64,000 bases of DNA, from the NCBI GenBank assembly GCA_005889405.1, contig VBFY01000058.1:1-64000 (forward strand), given 5' to 3'. The notes beneath the pieces were generated by a model. That model did no database searches. It was not told where the DNA came from and saw only the letters and a program-made list of their open reading frames with translations. A program made the translations under genes and the position numbers. The stretch is from Chloroflexota bacterium. Lineage in GTDB: Bacteria; Chloroflexota; Limnocylindria; P2-11E. Shown one piece after another: positions 1 through 6,807 of the stretch (positions are counted from its first letter, which is position 1; each line of letters begins with the position of its first letter).

Positions 1-6
1 GCTCAT
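1..6 (-). CDS. 5' end of a divergent gene, cut by the window edge
   Basis: Only two codons (ATG AGC, read on the minus strand from base 6) lie inside the window. The call rests on a good Shine-Dalgarno sequence (AGGAG followed by AACGCC and then ATG) and on the divergent arrangement with an HxlR regulator across a palindromic operator. That is the usual layout for an HxlR regulator and its target. The product cannot be named. Confidence 0.4.
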
Positions 7-57
7 GGCGTTCTCCTCTGTCGTTCACGCGGCGTGACCATCCGCTGACCTGCTGAC

Positions 58-94
58 TTGCATCACGCTAGCACTACTCGCTAGCATGATGCAA
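58..94. promoter_or_regulatory. 15-bp inverted repeat, probable HxlR operator
   Basis: The arms TTGCATCACGCTAGC and GCTAGCATGATGCAA are reverse complements with one mismatch, separated by ACTACTC. The repeat lies between the divergent gene starting at base 6 and the HxlR gene starting at 119. Its position favours autoregulation plus control of the divergent gene, and argues against the upstream in-frame ATGs at 86 and 89, which would fall inside the operator. Confidence 0.7.
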
Positions 95-118
95 GTGATC
101 TCTGCTACACTCGGCGTC

Positions 119-682
119 ATGCTGGGACGCACATATGAGAACCAGGTCTGCTCCGCGGCCAGGGCCCTCGAGATCGCGGGCGAGCGTTGGAGCCTGCTCG
201 TCATTCGGAACGCGGCATTCGCCGGAATGACGCGATTCAGCGAATTCCAGAAGAGCCTGGAGATCGCGCCGAACATTCTCGCCGCCAGGCTCGCGCACTT
301 CGTGGAGTCAGGACTCATGGAGACCTGGGACGAGGGGGATGGACGCGAGACCTACCACCTGACGAAGAAGGGACTCGACTTCGTGCCGGTGATCATCGCC
401 CTTACGAAGTGGGGTGATCGCTGGGCCGCGGCTGATGGTGCACCCATCGTCTACGAGCACGGGTGCGGCGGTCGCATGACTCACGTGTTGCAGTGCACGA
501 AGTGCGGAGAGACCGTGCAGCCCGGAGCCGTCACGGCTCGCAAGACGGCGGTGATGGCCAAACTTCAGGCGCAACGCAAAGCCCGAGTGCTGCGACCGCG
601 CGGCGTCGCCCGTGAGCGTCACGGCGCGGCTGCCGGCACAAATGCTGGCTTGTACGTGAGGAGCGCACCCCCACCCGCGTAG
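119..682 (+). CDS. HxlR/MarR-like winged-helix transcriptional regulator
   Basis: A winged-helix DNA-binding protein of about 187 residues. The N-terminus has the HxlR hallmarks: a cysteine near the start (NQVCSAARAL), ERWSLLVIRNAAFAG for the first helices and FQKSLEIAPNILAARL for the recognition helix. A CxxC pair (QCTKCGE) lies near residue 135. I chose ATG 119 over the in-frame upstream ATGs because a near-perfect palindrome occupies 58-94. It probably represses itself and the divergent gene at the window edge. The last 45 or so residues are Arg/Ala-rich and longer than usual for the family, so the C-terminus may be read-through from an old frameshift. The effector is unknown; relatives respond to electrophiles or aldehydes. 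Confidence 0.85.
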   Translation: MLGRTYENQVCSAARALEIAGERWSLLVIRNAAFAGMTRFSEFQKSLEIAPNILAARLAHFVESGLMETWDEGDGRETYHLTKKGLDFVPVIIALTKWGDRWAAADGAPIVYEHGCGGRMTHVLQCTKCGETVQPGAVTARKTAVMAKLQAQRKARVLRPRGVARERHGAAAGTNAGLYVRSAPPPA

Positions 683-752
683 CCGAGACCTGTGAGTTGT
701 AGCTCGAGCAACGCCGAGTGGTCAGCGAGTACCGAAGACGGAGGACAGCGAA

Positions 753-1325
753 ATGGGGAAGATCGTCGTAAGCGACAACGTCTCGCTCGATGGAGTCATC
801 GAGGACCCGGCGGGTGACGAAGGCTTCCCGCGCGGCGCCTGGGTCGGCCTGATCAAGGACCGTCCAGAGCTTGCCAAGCTCGCGCTCGACGAGGCTCTGG
901 GCACCGAGGCCATGCTGATGGGTCGGCGGACCTACGATTGGTTCGCCGCGCGGTGGCCATCCCGGAGTGGGGAGTTGGCGCACCGGTTGAACAGTTTGCC
1001 CAAGTACGTCGTGTCCGCGACGCTCGAACATCCCGACTGGAACAACGCGACGGTCCTCAAGGGCGACGTGCTTCACGAAGTCTCGAATCTGAAACAGAAG
1101 GTCAACGGGGAGATCGTCGTTCCGGCCAGCATCCGGATCGTGCGCACGCTGATGGAGCACGACCTCGTCGACGAGCTGCGGCTGAAGATCTTCCCTGTCG
1201 TGCTCGGCGCCGGCGAGCGCCTCTTCGGCGAAACAAGCGGCAAGAATGCCATGCGCCTCGTCGCCGTCCGGACTCTCGATGGAGACACCGTGTTCCTAAC
1301 GTACGAGCGCGCTCACAACGCCTAG
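753..1325 (+). CDS. dihydrofolate reductase-fold protein (RibD C-terminal family)
   Basis: A 190-residue protein of the RibD_C/DHFR-like fold found in YyaP/YwjB-type proteins. It opens with the typical strand and SLDG motif (IVVSDNVSLDGVIEDPAG), has the LMGRRTYDWF nucleotide-binding segment at about residues 53-62 and the LVDELRLKIFPVVLGAGERLF block near the C-terminus. These proteins are predicted NAD(P)H-dependent reductases; the substrate is usually unknown and true DHFR activity should not be assumed. The start has a good GGAGG ribosome site 8 bases upstream. It follows the HxlR gene by 70 bases on the same strand and may be a separate unit. Confidence 0.85.
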   Translation: MGKIVVSDNVSLDGVIEDPAGDEGFPRGAWVGLIKDRPELAKLALDEALGTEAMLMGRRTYDWFAARWPSRSGELAHRLNSLPKYVVSATLEHPDWNNATVLKGDVLHEVSNLKQKVNGEIVVPASIRIVRTLMEHDLVDELRLKIFPVVLGAGERLFGETSGKNAMRLVAVRTLDGDTVFLTYERAHNA

Positions 1326-1662
1326 CGCCCATCGATTTCGAAGGACCGTGTCGAAAGCACACCCAACTCTTTCGTGAAACGGCCTTGGTCTGACGGACCA
1401 TGGCGACTGACGGCCGCACGGCCGAGCGATGGGTGATCTCTGGAAGGACCGAGCGAATAAATGGGAGCGCCGAACCCAGTGGGGGACTGGCGTTTCACCC
1501 GACGCAGGGCTGCTACGACCGCGTTCGTGGCGATGCGTAAGGCCGGGAGCCCGCTCATCGCGGGGTCCGATTCTGGAGGTCGATAGATGAAATCATTCGG
1601 TTCGCGGGATGAGCACCGCGCGGCCGGAGAGAGATTCGCGGCACGGCTAGCATTTCGCATTC
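1326..1662. other. intergenic stretch without a recognisable gene
   Basis: These 337 bases separate the DHFR-like gene from the cyclase gene. The open frames across it have no family resemblance and no ribosome site. No tRNA or convincing terminator is visible. A possible -10 (TAGCAT, 1648-1653) lies nine bases before the cyclase ATG, which would give a very short leader. Confidence 0.4.
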
Positions 1663-2895
1663 ATGGAGCGTCTCGTCGCGCTGTTCGGGACGGTCGGTGC
1701 GAAGGCTGGGGAGACCGACGACGAAAGGCTCCGACGCGCTCTGCTCGTCGTCCTCGCCTGCCTGATCAGTGTGCTCGCTGTGGGTTGGGGACTGCTCTAC
1801 ATCGCCTTCGGTGAGTCGCTCGGCGGCGCGATCCCGCTCGCCTATACCGTCCTGTCTCTTGCGAGCATCGTCGTGCTGACCCTGACGCGTCGCTACGACG
1901 TCTTCCGATTCACACAGCTAAGCCTCATGCTCGTGCTGCCGTTCGCTTTGATGGTCGCGCTCGGAGGCTTCATCCCATCCAGCGTTGTCGCCGCGTGGGC
2001 CTTCTTCGCGCCGCTTGGGGCGCTCGCGTTCGCCAGCACGCGCGAGGCGCGGCGCTGGTTCGCCGGCTACGTCGTGCTGCTCGTCGCCACCGGCGTCCTC
2101 GGCGGCGCCTTGCGAAGCGCGAACAACCTGCCCGCGGGTCTCGTCGGCGCGATGTTTGTCGTCAACATAACCGGCGTATCCGTCGTCGTGTTCGCCACAC
2201 TCTTCGCGTTCGTGCGAGAGCGCGACAAGGCACTCGACGCGGTCCAGCGCCTCTTCGGCCAGTACCTCTCGCCCCAGATCGCGCGCACGCTCTTGACCGA
2301 TCCCCGTCGGTCCGCCCTCGGCGGGGAGAACCGCGAGGTGAGCGCGCTCTTTGCCGACCTTGAGGGATTCACCCCCTTCACCGAGAGCCGACCACCGCAG
2401 GAGACCGTGAACGCGCTCAACCGCTACTTCAGTGCGGTGGTGCCCGTCATCTTCGCAAACGGCGGGACGATCATCCAGTTTGCCGGAGATGCGATCGTCG
2501 CGGTCTGGAATGCGCCGGTGGAGCAGCCGCGCCATGCTTTGGCGGCCGCTCGCACGGCGCTCGCGATGCAGCGTGCGATCGAAGAAATCGTGCGCGCCGA
2601 TCCGACCTTGCCGCGATTCCGCGTTGGTATCGCCACCGGTGCCGCGCTTGTCGGGAACATCGGAAGCGAGGAGCTCCGCAACTTTGTCGCCCACGGCGAT
2701 GCGGTGAATCTGGCCGCCCGTCTCCAAACCGGAGCGAAAGCCGGTCAGGTCGTCATCTCGGCCCCGACATTCGCGCTCATCCGCGATGTCGCCTCGGTGC
2801 GCCCACTCGGACGGTTCAACGTCAAAGGAAAGTCGGAAGAGGTCGAGGCGTTCGTCCTCGAGGGAATCGCCGACAGAAGCGGACTCCAACCCTGA
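1663..2895 (+). CDS. membrane-bound class III nucleotide cyclase
   Basis: A 410-residue protein with about six hydrophobic segments (roughly residues 27-185) followed by a class III adenylate/guanylate cyclase catalytic domain (about 222-400). The two metal-binding aspartates are present: D232 in LFADLEGFTPF and D276 in QFAGDAIVAVW. So are the transition-state Asn and Arg (N349 and R353 in GDAVNLAARLQ). The purine-specifying pair is not canonical: Gln272 stands where Lys is usual, and Val342 where Asp or Thr is usual. Substrate (ATP or GTP) therefore cannot be assigned. The membrane domain resembles the MASE-type sensors of bacterial cyclases. It is a single-gene unit and presumably makes a cyclic nucleotide signal at the inner face of the membrane. 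Confidence 0.9.
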   Translation: MERLVALFGTVGAKAGETDDERLRRALLVVLACLISVLAVGWGLLYIAFGESLGGAIPLAYTVLSLASIVVLTLTRRYDVFRFTQLSLMLVLPFALMVALGGFIPSSVVAAWAFFAPLGALAFASTREARRWFAGYVVLLVATGVLGGALRSANNLPAGLVGAMFVVNITGVSVVVFATLFAFVRERDKALDAVQRLFGQYLSPQIARTLLTDPRRSALGGENREVSALFADLEGFTPFTESRPPQETVNALNRYFSAVVPVIFANGGTIIQFAGDAIVAVWNAPVEQPRHALAAARTALAMQRAIEEIVRADPTLPRFRVGIATGAALVGNIGSEELRNFVAHGDAVNLAARLQTGAKAGQVVISAPTFALIRDVASVRPLGRFNVKGKSEEVEAFVLEGIADRSGLQP

Positions 2896-3078
2896 GACCG
2901 CCGATCGGCGTTCTACAGCACGCGCCACGCCGGGCTCGTACCACTTCGAACGCGGCCAGCCTCAACTCGGAGCGAACGGAGTGCACCGATGCGGAACTTC
3001 GCGAGGCATGGCGGCCGGCGGAAATTGCTCGCGCGAGATGCAGAGATCGCCGAGGGGCCGGTAAAGCCTCGACCGCTC

Positions 3079-3099
3079 ACGTGGTCCGAAGGACCACGT
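3079..3099. repeat. perfect 9-bp stem hairpin
   Basis: ACGTGGTCC, GAA, GGACCACGT: a 9-bp perfect stem with a 3-base loop, downstream of the cyclase gene. There is no T-run, so it is not a classic intrinsic terminator, but it could end or protect the cyclase transcript. It contains the GGTCC element that is close to the CAATGGTCT repeat further right. Confidence 0.5.
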
Positions 3100-3135
3100 C
3101 CGCTCGATGTGGGGACGTCGCGCGAACCGAGCGAG

Positions 3136-3431
3136 ACATGGTCTACGAAGGGCAATGGTCTAGGAGTCTCGATACTTCACGAGAGAACAATGGTCTCGCC
3201 TGACTCGTGCTCGGATCGCGGAGACCATTGCTCTCTCGCCTACATTGTCCTCTAGACCATTGCTCTATTTCGGCGCGGTCCGACGATCAGGTTTCCGAGG
3301 AAAATGAGCCTCTCGCCGAGGTAGCTCAGTTGGTAGAGCAATGGTCTGAAGAATCGCGCACATCGTGATTCGCGAAATCGCTCGGGAATTCGCGACTGAT
3401 ACCGATTTTCAGCCGCGAAGAGCAATGGTCT
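3136..3431. repeat. cluster of seven (A)CAATGGTCT repeats in both orientations
   Basis: The core CAATGGTCT, or a one-base variant, occurs on the plus strand at about 3136, 3153, 3188, 3339 and 3423, and on the minus strand at 3222-3230 and 3254-3262. The longer form AGAGCAATGGTCT is exact at 3335-3347 and 3419-3431, and occurs in reverse at 3254-3266. The copies at 3181-3197 and 3221-3237 form a large imperfect inverted repeat (GAGAGAACAATGGTCTC against GAGAGAGCAATGGTCTC). One copy is embedded in the tRNA-like sequence at 3315-3387. No coding function is apparent between 2896 and 3495. Confidence 0.7.
3315..3387 (+). pseudogene. tRNA-like relic, 5' half resembling tRNA-Phe(GAA)
   Basis: GCCGAGG, TA, then the D arm GCTCAGTTGGTAGAGC is a textbook tRNA 5' half. 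A seven-base loop CTGAAGA follows, with GAA in the anticodon place. At the distance expected for a 73-base tRNA, GCTCGGG (3380-3386) can pair at five of seven positions with the acceptor strand. The anticodon stem is weak (ATGGT against ATCGC), and the T arm is displaced and lacks a proper GTTCGA loop. I read it as a decayed tRNA gene or tRNA-derived element, not a functional tRNA. Confidence 0.45.
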
Positions 3432-3495
3432 CAGCGGTCAATAGTCTTGTGAGAGTGCGACGGGCAGGCCGTGCTCCTCGATCCAGGCTGATCAG

Positions 3496-3714
3496 ATGAG
3501 TCCGGACACCAGCGTCACTGTTTTGCACCGCGCGCTCTACTGGACAGCGTACGTGCTGTCGGCATTGGGCATCGCGTTCGGATTGTCGTCCGCGCGCGTC
3601 GTCGGAGCGGCGCGCGAGATCCACCTCGTCCTCGTGCCGCTCGCGGCCATCAGGTTAGCCCATCCTGGCCTGGCGGCGAATCGCGTCCGTAATGCACACA
3701 TCTTCACACGATAA
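3496..3714 (+). CDS. small hypothetical protein, doubtful
   Basis: A 72-codon frame with one hydrophobic stretch near the N-terminus (YWTAYVLSALGIAFGL) and a second, weaker one. It has no clear ribosome site and no family I recognise. It ends 9 bases before the 2-hydroxyacid dehydrogenase start, so it could be a small membrane peptide translated with it, or chance. Confidence 0.22.
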   Translation: MSPDTSVTVLHRALYWTAYVLSALGIAFGLSSARVVGAAREIHLVLVPLAAIRLAHPGLAANRVRNAHIFTR

Positions 3715-3723
3715 TTCCGGCAC

Positions 3724-4743
3724 GTGAAGACTCCTGAGGCGGATGCCACACCGGTTCGACGGCGGATCGTCCTGACGTCGGAGACGGCGGCGAAAGCACC
3801 GGAGCAATTCGGCCGGCTTACAGACGCTGGCTTCGCTGTCGAACAGCGCTTTGATCTCGCCGATGAGCACGATGCGGAAGTGCTGATGCGCGGGATCGAC
3901 GGCGCGTGGGGAGTCGTCGCGAACTCCTCGAACCGGTTCGATCGCGCGACACTCCATCGCCTCCGGCATCTCCGTGTGATCGCGCGTACTGGGGTCGGCT
4001 ACGACGCGATCGATGTCGCGGCGGCGACCGCGCACGGCGTCCTCGTCTTCACGACGCCGGGCACGGTCACTGAGTCAGTCGCGGACTTCACGCTCGCGCT
4101 CATGCTGGGATGCCTACGCGACATTGTTGGGCTGAACGCAGCGGTGCGGAGTGGCCAGTGGCGAGCACGTCGTCTGGGCCGTGATCTATGCGGCACTACG
4201 GTCGCGATCGTGGGTCTTGGCGCGATCGGCCAGGCGGTCGCGCGTCGACTCGCAGGTTTTTCGTGCCGCGTCCTGGCGGTCGACCCGCTCGCGGACGCCC
4301 AGTTCTGGGAACCGCGCGGGGTATCCATCTTGAGGCTCGAGGATGCGCTTCCACAAGCTGACGTCGTCACGGTCCACGTGTCCTTGACACCTGAGACGCG
4401 AGGTATGATCGGCCCTCGAGAGCTCGCCTTGCTGCGACCGACAGCGATGATCGTCAACACGTCGCGCGGCGCGGTCCTCGACGAAGCCGCGCTTGTCGAC
4501 GCACTCCAGTCCGGCTCGATCGCCGGTGCGGCACTCGATGTGGTCGAGCGAGAGCCGCTGCCCCCGGACCACGCGCTCGTCTCGCTCGATAACGTCGTAC
4601 TCACCGGCCATGCGGCATCCTCTTCGGTGTGCGCGGTGCGACGGATGTGCGATGCCGTCGTCAACGGCGTACTCGCCGCGGCGGCTGGGGCCGCTCCCGC
4701 CGGATGCCTCAACCCGAGCGTGCTGACGAAGTCGGACCCATGA
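3724..4743 (+). CDS. D-isomer-specific 2-hydroxyacid dehydrogenase (SerA/GyaR-like)
   Basis: A 339-residue NAD-dependent dehydrogenase that interconverts a 2-oxo acid and a D-2-hydroxy acid. Visible are the first substrate-binding segment (ARTGVGYDAIDV), the Rossmann glycine motif GLGAIGQ at about residues 163-169, the catalytic Arg in VNTSRGAVLDE, the Glu in DVVEREPLP and the catalytic His in LTGHAASSS. It has no C-terminal ACT domain, so it is not a full-length SerA; glyoxylate/hydroxypyruvate reductase-like roles are possible. It starts with GTG. The substrate cannot be deduced from its neighbours. Confidence 0.88.
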   Translation: MKTPEADATPVRRRIVLTSETAAKAPEQFGRLTDAGFAVEQRFDLADEHDAEVLMRGIDGAWGVVANSSNRFDRATLHRLRHLRVIARTGVGYDAIDVAAATAHGVLVFTTPGTVTESVADFTLALMLGCLRDIVGLNAAVRSGQWRARRLGRDLCGTTVAIVGLGAIGQAVARRLAGFSCRVLAVDPLADAQFWEPRGVSILRLEDALPQADVVTVHVSLTPETRGMIGPRELALLRPTAMIVNTSRGAVLDEAALVDALQSGSIAGAALDVVEREPLPPDHALVSLDNVVLTGHAASSSVCAVRRMCDAVVNGVLAAAAGAAPAGCLNPSVLTKSDP

Positions 4744-4843
4744 CCAAGCCGTCGAGGTGCAGCTGGGTCGAACGGCACAACGGTCGTCAGGCGGCGAGGG
4801 TAGGAACGCACGATATCGGTGCGGATTGGACGTCGGCTCCGAC

Positions 4844-5080
4844 ATGAACCAGCACACCTTCGAATCCACGCAGTCGGTCGTCTTCCGCGGGCGTCGCGAG
4901 GAGGCGTCCCGCGTCCAACGAGCTCTGCTCAGCGAGGGCATAGCCTGCGGGATTGTCGAAACCCTTGTGCTCGGCGTGGTCGGACCTTCGATGTACCTGT
5001 ATGAGGTTGCGGTCGCTGGACTCGACGATGCGCGTGCGCGTGAGCGGATCCGCGCGCTGGGTCTCACCGCCAAACCCTGA
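4844..5080 (+). CDS. small DUF2007-like protein
   Basis: A 78-residue protein. The pattern of a strand, then EEASRVQRALLSEGI (helix), then a strand (VGPSMYLYEVAVA), then an acidic/arginine helix (DDARARERIRALG) matches the DUF2007 'putative signal transducing' ferredoxin-like fold, which often binds PII-like partners. I chose ATG 4844 over the upstream frame opening at 4757, whose N-terminal residues look non-coding. A GATATCG half-site lies at 4812-4818. It is convergent with the DapF-like gene, 17 bases away. Confidence 0.5.
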   Translation: MNQHTFESTQSVVFRGRREEASRVQRALLSEGIACGIVETLVLGVVGPSMYLYEVAVAGLDDARARERIRALGLTAKP

Positions 5081-5097
5081 CATGATGGCGATGCGCA

Positions 5098-5922
5098 TCA
5101 CGCGCCGCGCGCGATGAGCCGCAACAGGTCGGTCGAGAGATCGCCGCTGCAGACCTCCTCGACCGGGCCGCGCATCTGGATCTCGCCGTCCGGCGCGATC
5201 GTGATGCCGAGCTGACCGCCGGGCATGGTGATCGTGACATCGCCTTCGATGAGCCCCTTGTGCCGGGATGCGGCGGCGACGGCGCAGCTCGACGAGCCTG
5301 ACGCGAGCGTGTAGCCCGCGCCGCGTTCCCAGATCTCGATCTTCACCTCCTGCCGCGAGACGACCTGCGCGAACTGCACGTTCGTGCGGTTCGGGAACGC
5401 TGGGTGATGCTCGATCTTCGGACCGAGGCCGCGCACATCCACCTTCGACACGTCGGGGACGATGACGACACAATGCGGGTTGCCGACGTTCACCGACGTC
5501 ACGGCGAGGCGCTTCCCGTCGACCTCGATCGCGTCGAGCTTGTCGATGTGCGCCTTGCCCATGTCGACTGTGATCTGGCTTACGCGTCCGGCTTCGTGCT
5601 CGAGGAGGCAGGTCACCCGTCCGCCGAGCGTGTGCAGCGTGAAGCGTTCTTTCGACGTGTAGCCATGTTCGCGGAGGAACTTCGCGAAGATTCGCACGCC
5701 GTTCCCGCTCTTCTCGGCCTCGCTGCCGTCGGGATTCAGGATGCGGACGCCGAAGTCTGCGCCGTCGCCCGATGAGACGACGAGGATGCCGTCCGAGCCG
5801 ACACCCCGATTGCGGTCGCAGATCAACCTCACCGCTTCGGGCGTGAGCGCGAAGGGTAGGTCCTTTGGATCCATGACGAGGTAGTCGTTGCCGAGGCCGT
5901 GCGACTTCACATAGTGCGGCAT
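5098..5922 (-). CDS. dapF: diaminopimelate epimerase family protein lacking both catalytic cysteines
   Basis: A 274-residue protein with the whole DapF fold: SHGLGNDYLVMD at the N-terminus, the NPDGSEAEKSGNGVRIF block, GNPHCVV, and WERGAGYTLASGSSSCAVAA. DapF normally interconverts LL- and meso-diaminopimelate with two cysteines. Here the first position is Ser72 (EKSGNG in place of xxCGNG) and the second is Ser208 (LASGSS in place of LACGTG). Everything around them is conserved, so the gene is not decayed. It may use a different substrate or mechanism. ATG 5922 matches the family's N-terminus; the longer frame to 6111 is an unconserved Arg/Pro-rich extension. It is the second gene of an operon with the upstream metallophosphoesterase-like gene (40-base gap) and is divergent from the aminotransferase-LysA operon. 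Confidence 0.85.
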   Translation of the reverse strand: MPHYVKSHGLGNDYLVMDPKDLPFALTPEAVRLICDRNRGVGSDGILVVSSGDGADFGVRILNPDGSEAEKSGNGVRIFAKFLREHGYTSKERFTLHTLGGRVTCLLEHEAGRVSQITVDMGKAHIDKLDAIEVDGKRLAVTSVNVGNPHCVVIVPDVSKVDVRGLGPKIEHHPAFPNRTNVQFAQVVSRQEVKIEIWERGAGYTLASGSSSCAVAAASRHKGLIEGDVTITMPGGQLGITIAPDGEIQMRGPVEEVCSGDLSTDLLRLIARGA

Positions 5923-5962
5923 GTCGTCGTCCCTCGTGTTCTCCCGGCGACGACGTGGACGC

Positions 5963-6703
5963 TCACATCTTCTGCGCGGGACCGGAGCCGGTCTGCGGCG
6001 TGCCCTTGGCGATCTCCGCCAGGTGGATGACCTCGAAGGCCGCGGCGCCGCCCGAGAGGTCGAGCACGCCCACAGTTCCGAGCGCACGCTGGCCCGCCAC
6101 GCGTGCGGCACGGCCCTTCGGGTAGGTCGGGCTGCCGGGATTCACGAAGAGGACGCCGTCCTTCAGGATCGCCGCTTCGCGATGCGTGCTCGCGAATGCG
6201 ACGATATCGACCGGGCCGCCGAACTTCTCGCGAAGGACCGCCTTCGTGTCGATGCCTTCGAACACCGGCAACCCCGCGGCCGGCGCGGAGACGGCTGGGC
6301 CCGGCTCCTTCTCGAGGTTGTGGATCGCGCCGACACGGAAGCCGCCGGCCTCGATGACGCGGGCGAGCCCCGCGACCCGCTCGCCGTCCGCGGGCGTGAC
6401 GTACGTGCCGCCGGCCTTCTTCCCCGAGTAGTCGCGCACGGCGAGGACCGGCGCGACAGCCGATAGTCGGTCGAGGACGCCGCGCCCGAGGGTGTCGTCG
6501 CGCACCCCCATGTGACCGAGGTGCACGATAAGGTCGCAGCCCGCGCCGCGGAACGCCTCGAGCACCTCGGCCGGCAGGTCGCTGCCGTCGTCGCGCGTGT
6601 TGTGGTCGTCGGAGAGGAATCCGATGCGGGTCGCCCTCACGCGCGTGACCGGTGCGATCGCTTCAGCCTGCGCGAGCTCGGTCGTGTTGGTGGCGATGGC
6701 CAT
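5963..6703 (-). CDS. YfcE/MJ0936-like metallophosphoesterase homologue with altered metal site
   Basis: A 246-residue protein of the calcineurin-like phosphoesterase superfamily, YfcE/MJ0936 branch. Visible are the first strand with D-x-H (FLSDDHN, D32 and H34), VHLGHMG where GD is usual, AVRDYSG where GNCD is usual, and STHREAA in place of GHTH, followed by the intact family motif NPGSPTYPKGR. Three metal-ligand positions are thus changed (Asp to His, Asn to Tyr, His to Ser), so ordinary two-metal phosphodiesterase activity is uncertain. The start has a strong GGAGG site 7 bases upstream. It is the first gene of the minus-strand operon with the DapF homologue; the shared intergenic region with the plus-strand operon carries the GATATC palindrome. 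Confidence 0.75.
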   Translation of the reverse strand: MAIATNTTELAQAEAIAPVTRVRATRIGFLSDDHNTRDDGSDLPAEVLEAFRGAGCDLIVHLGHMGVRDDTLGRGVLDRLSAVAPVLAVRDYSGKKAGGTYVTPADGERVAGLARVIEAGGFRVGAIHNLEKEPGPAVSAPAAGLPVFEGIDTKAVLREKFGGPVDIVAFASTHREAAILKDGVLFVNPGSPTYPKGRAARVAGQRALGTVGVLDLSGGAAAFEVIHLAEIAKGTPQTGSGPAQKM

Positions 6704-6747
6704 GGTGAAACCTCCGGATGCATAGTTCGCGGCTGCTTACGGTAGCC

Positions 6748-6766
6748 GATAACGACAACGGATATC
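6748..6766. promoter_or_regulatory. 19-bp GATATC palindrome between divergent operons
   Basis: GATAACG-ACAAC-GGATATC. The site lies midway between the start of the metallophosphoesterase-like gene (6703) and GTG 6808 of the aminotransferase. The right arm overlaps a plausible -10 hexamer (TATCAT, 6763-6768) for the rightward operon. It is one of the copies of a motif shared across the window. Confidence 0.65.
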
Positions 6767-6807
6767 ATGGTGCTCCCAACCCGGCGCAGAAGGAAAAAGG
6801 AGGGCCC

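Noticed and set aside
3315-3480. tRNA-Phe gene interrupted by an intron
   Set aside because: No downstream 3' half with a T arm and matching acceptor strand, and no group I intron core could be found.
4812-4818. GATATCG upstream of the DUF2007-like gene as a further operator
   Set aside because: Only a half-site; the second arm (GATTGGA) does not match.
5923-6111. N-terminal extension of the DapF-like protein
   Set aside because: The extra 63 residues are Arg/Pro-rich and unconserved; ATG 5922 matches the family start.
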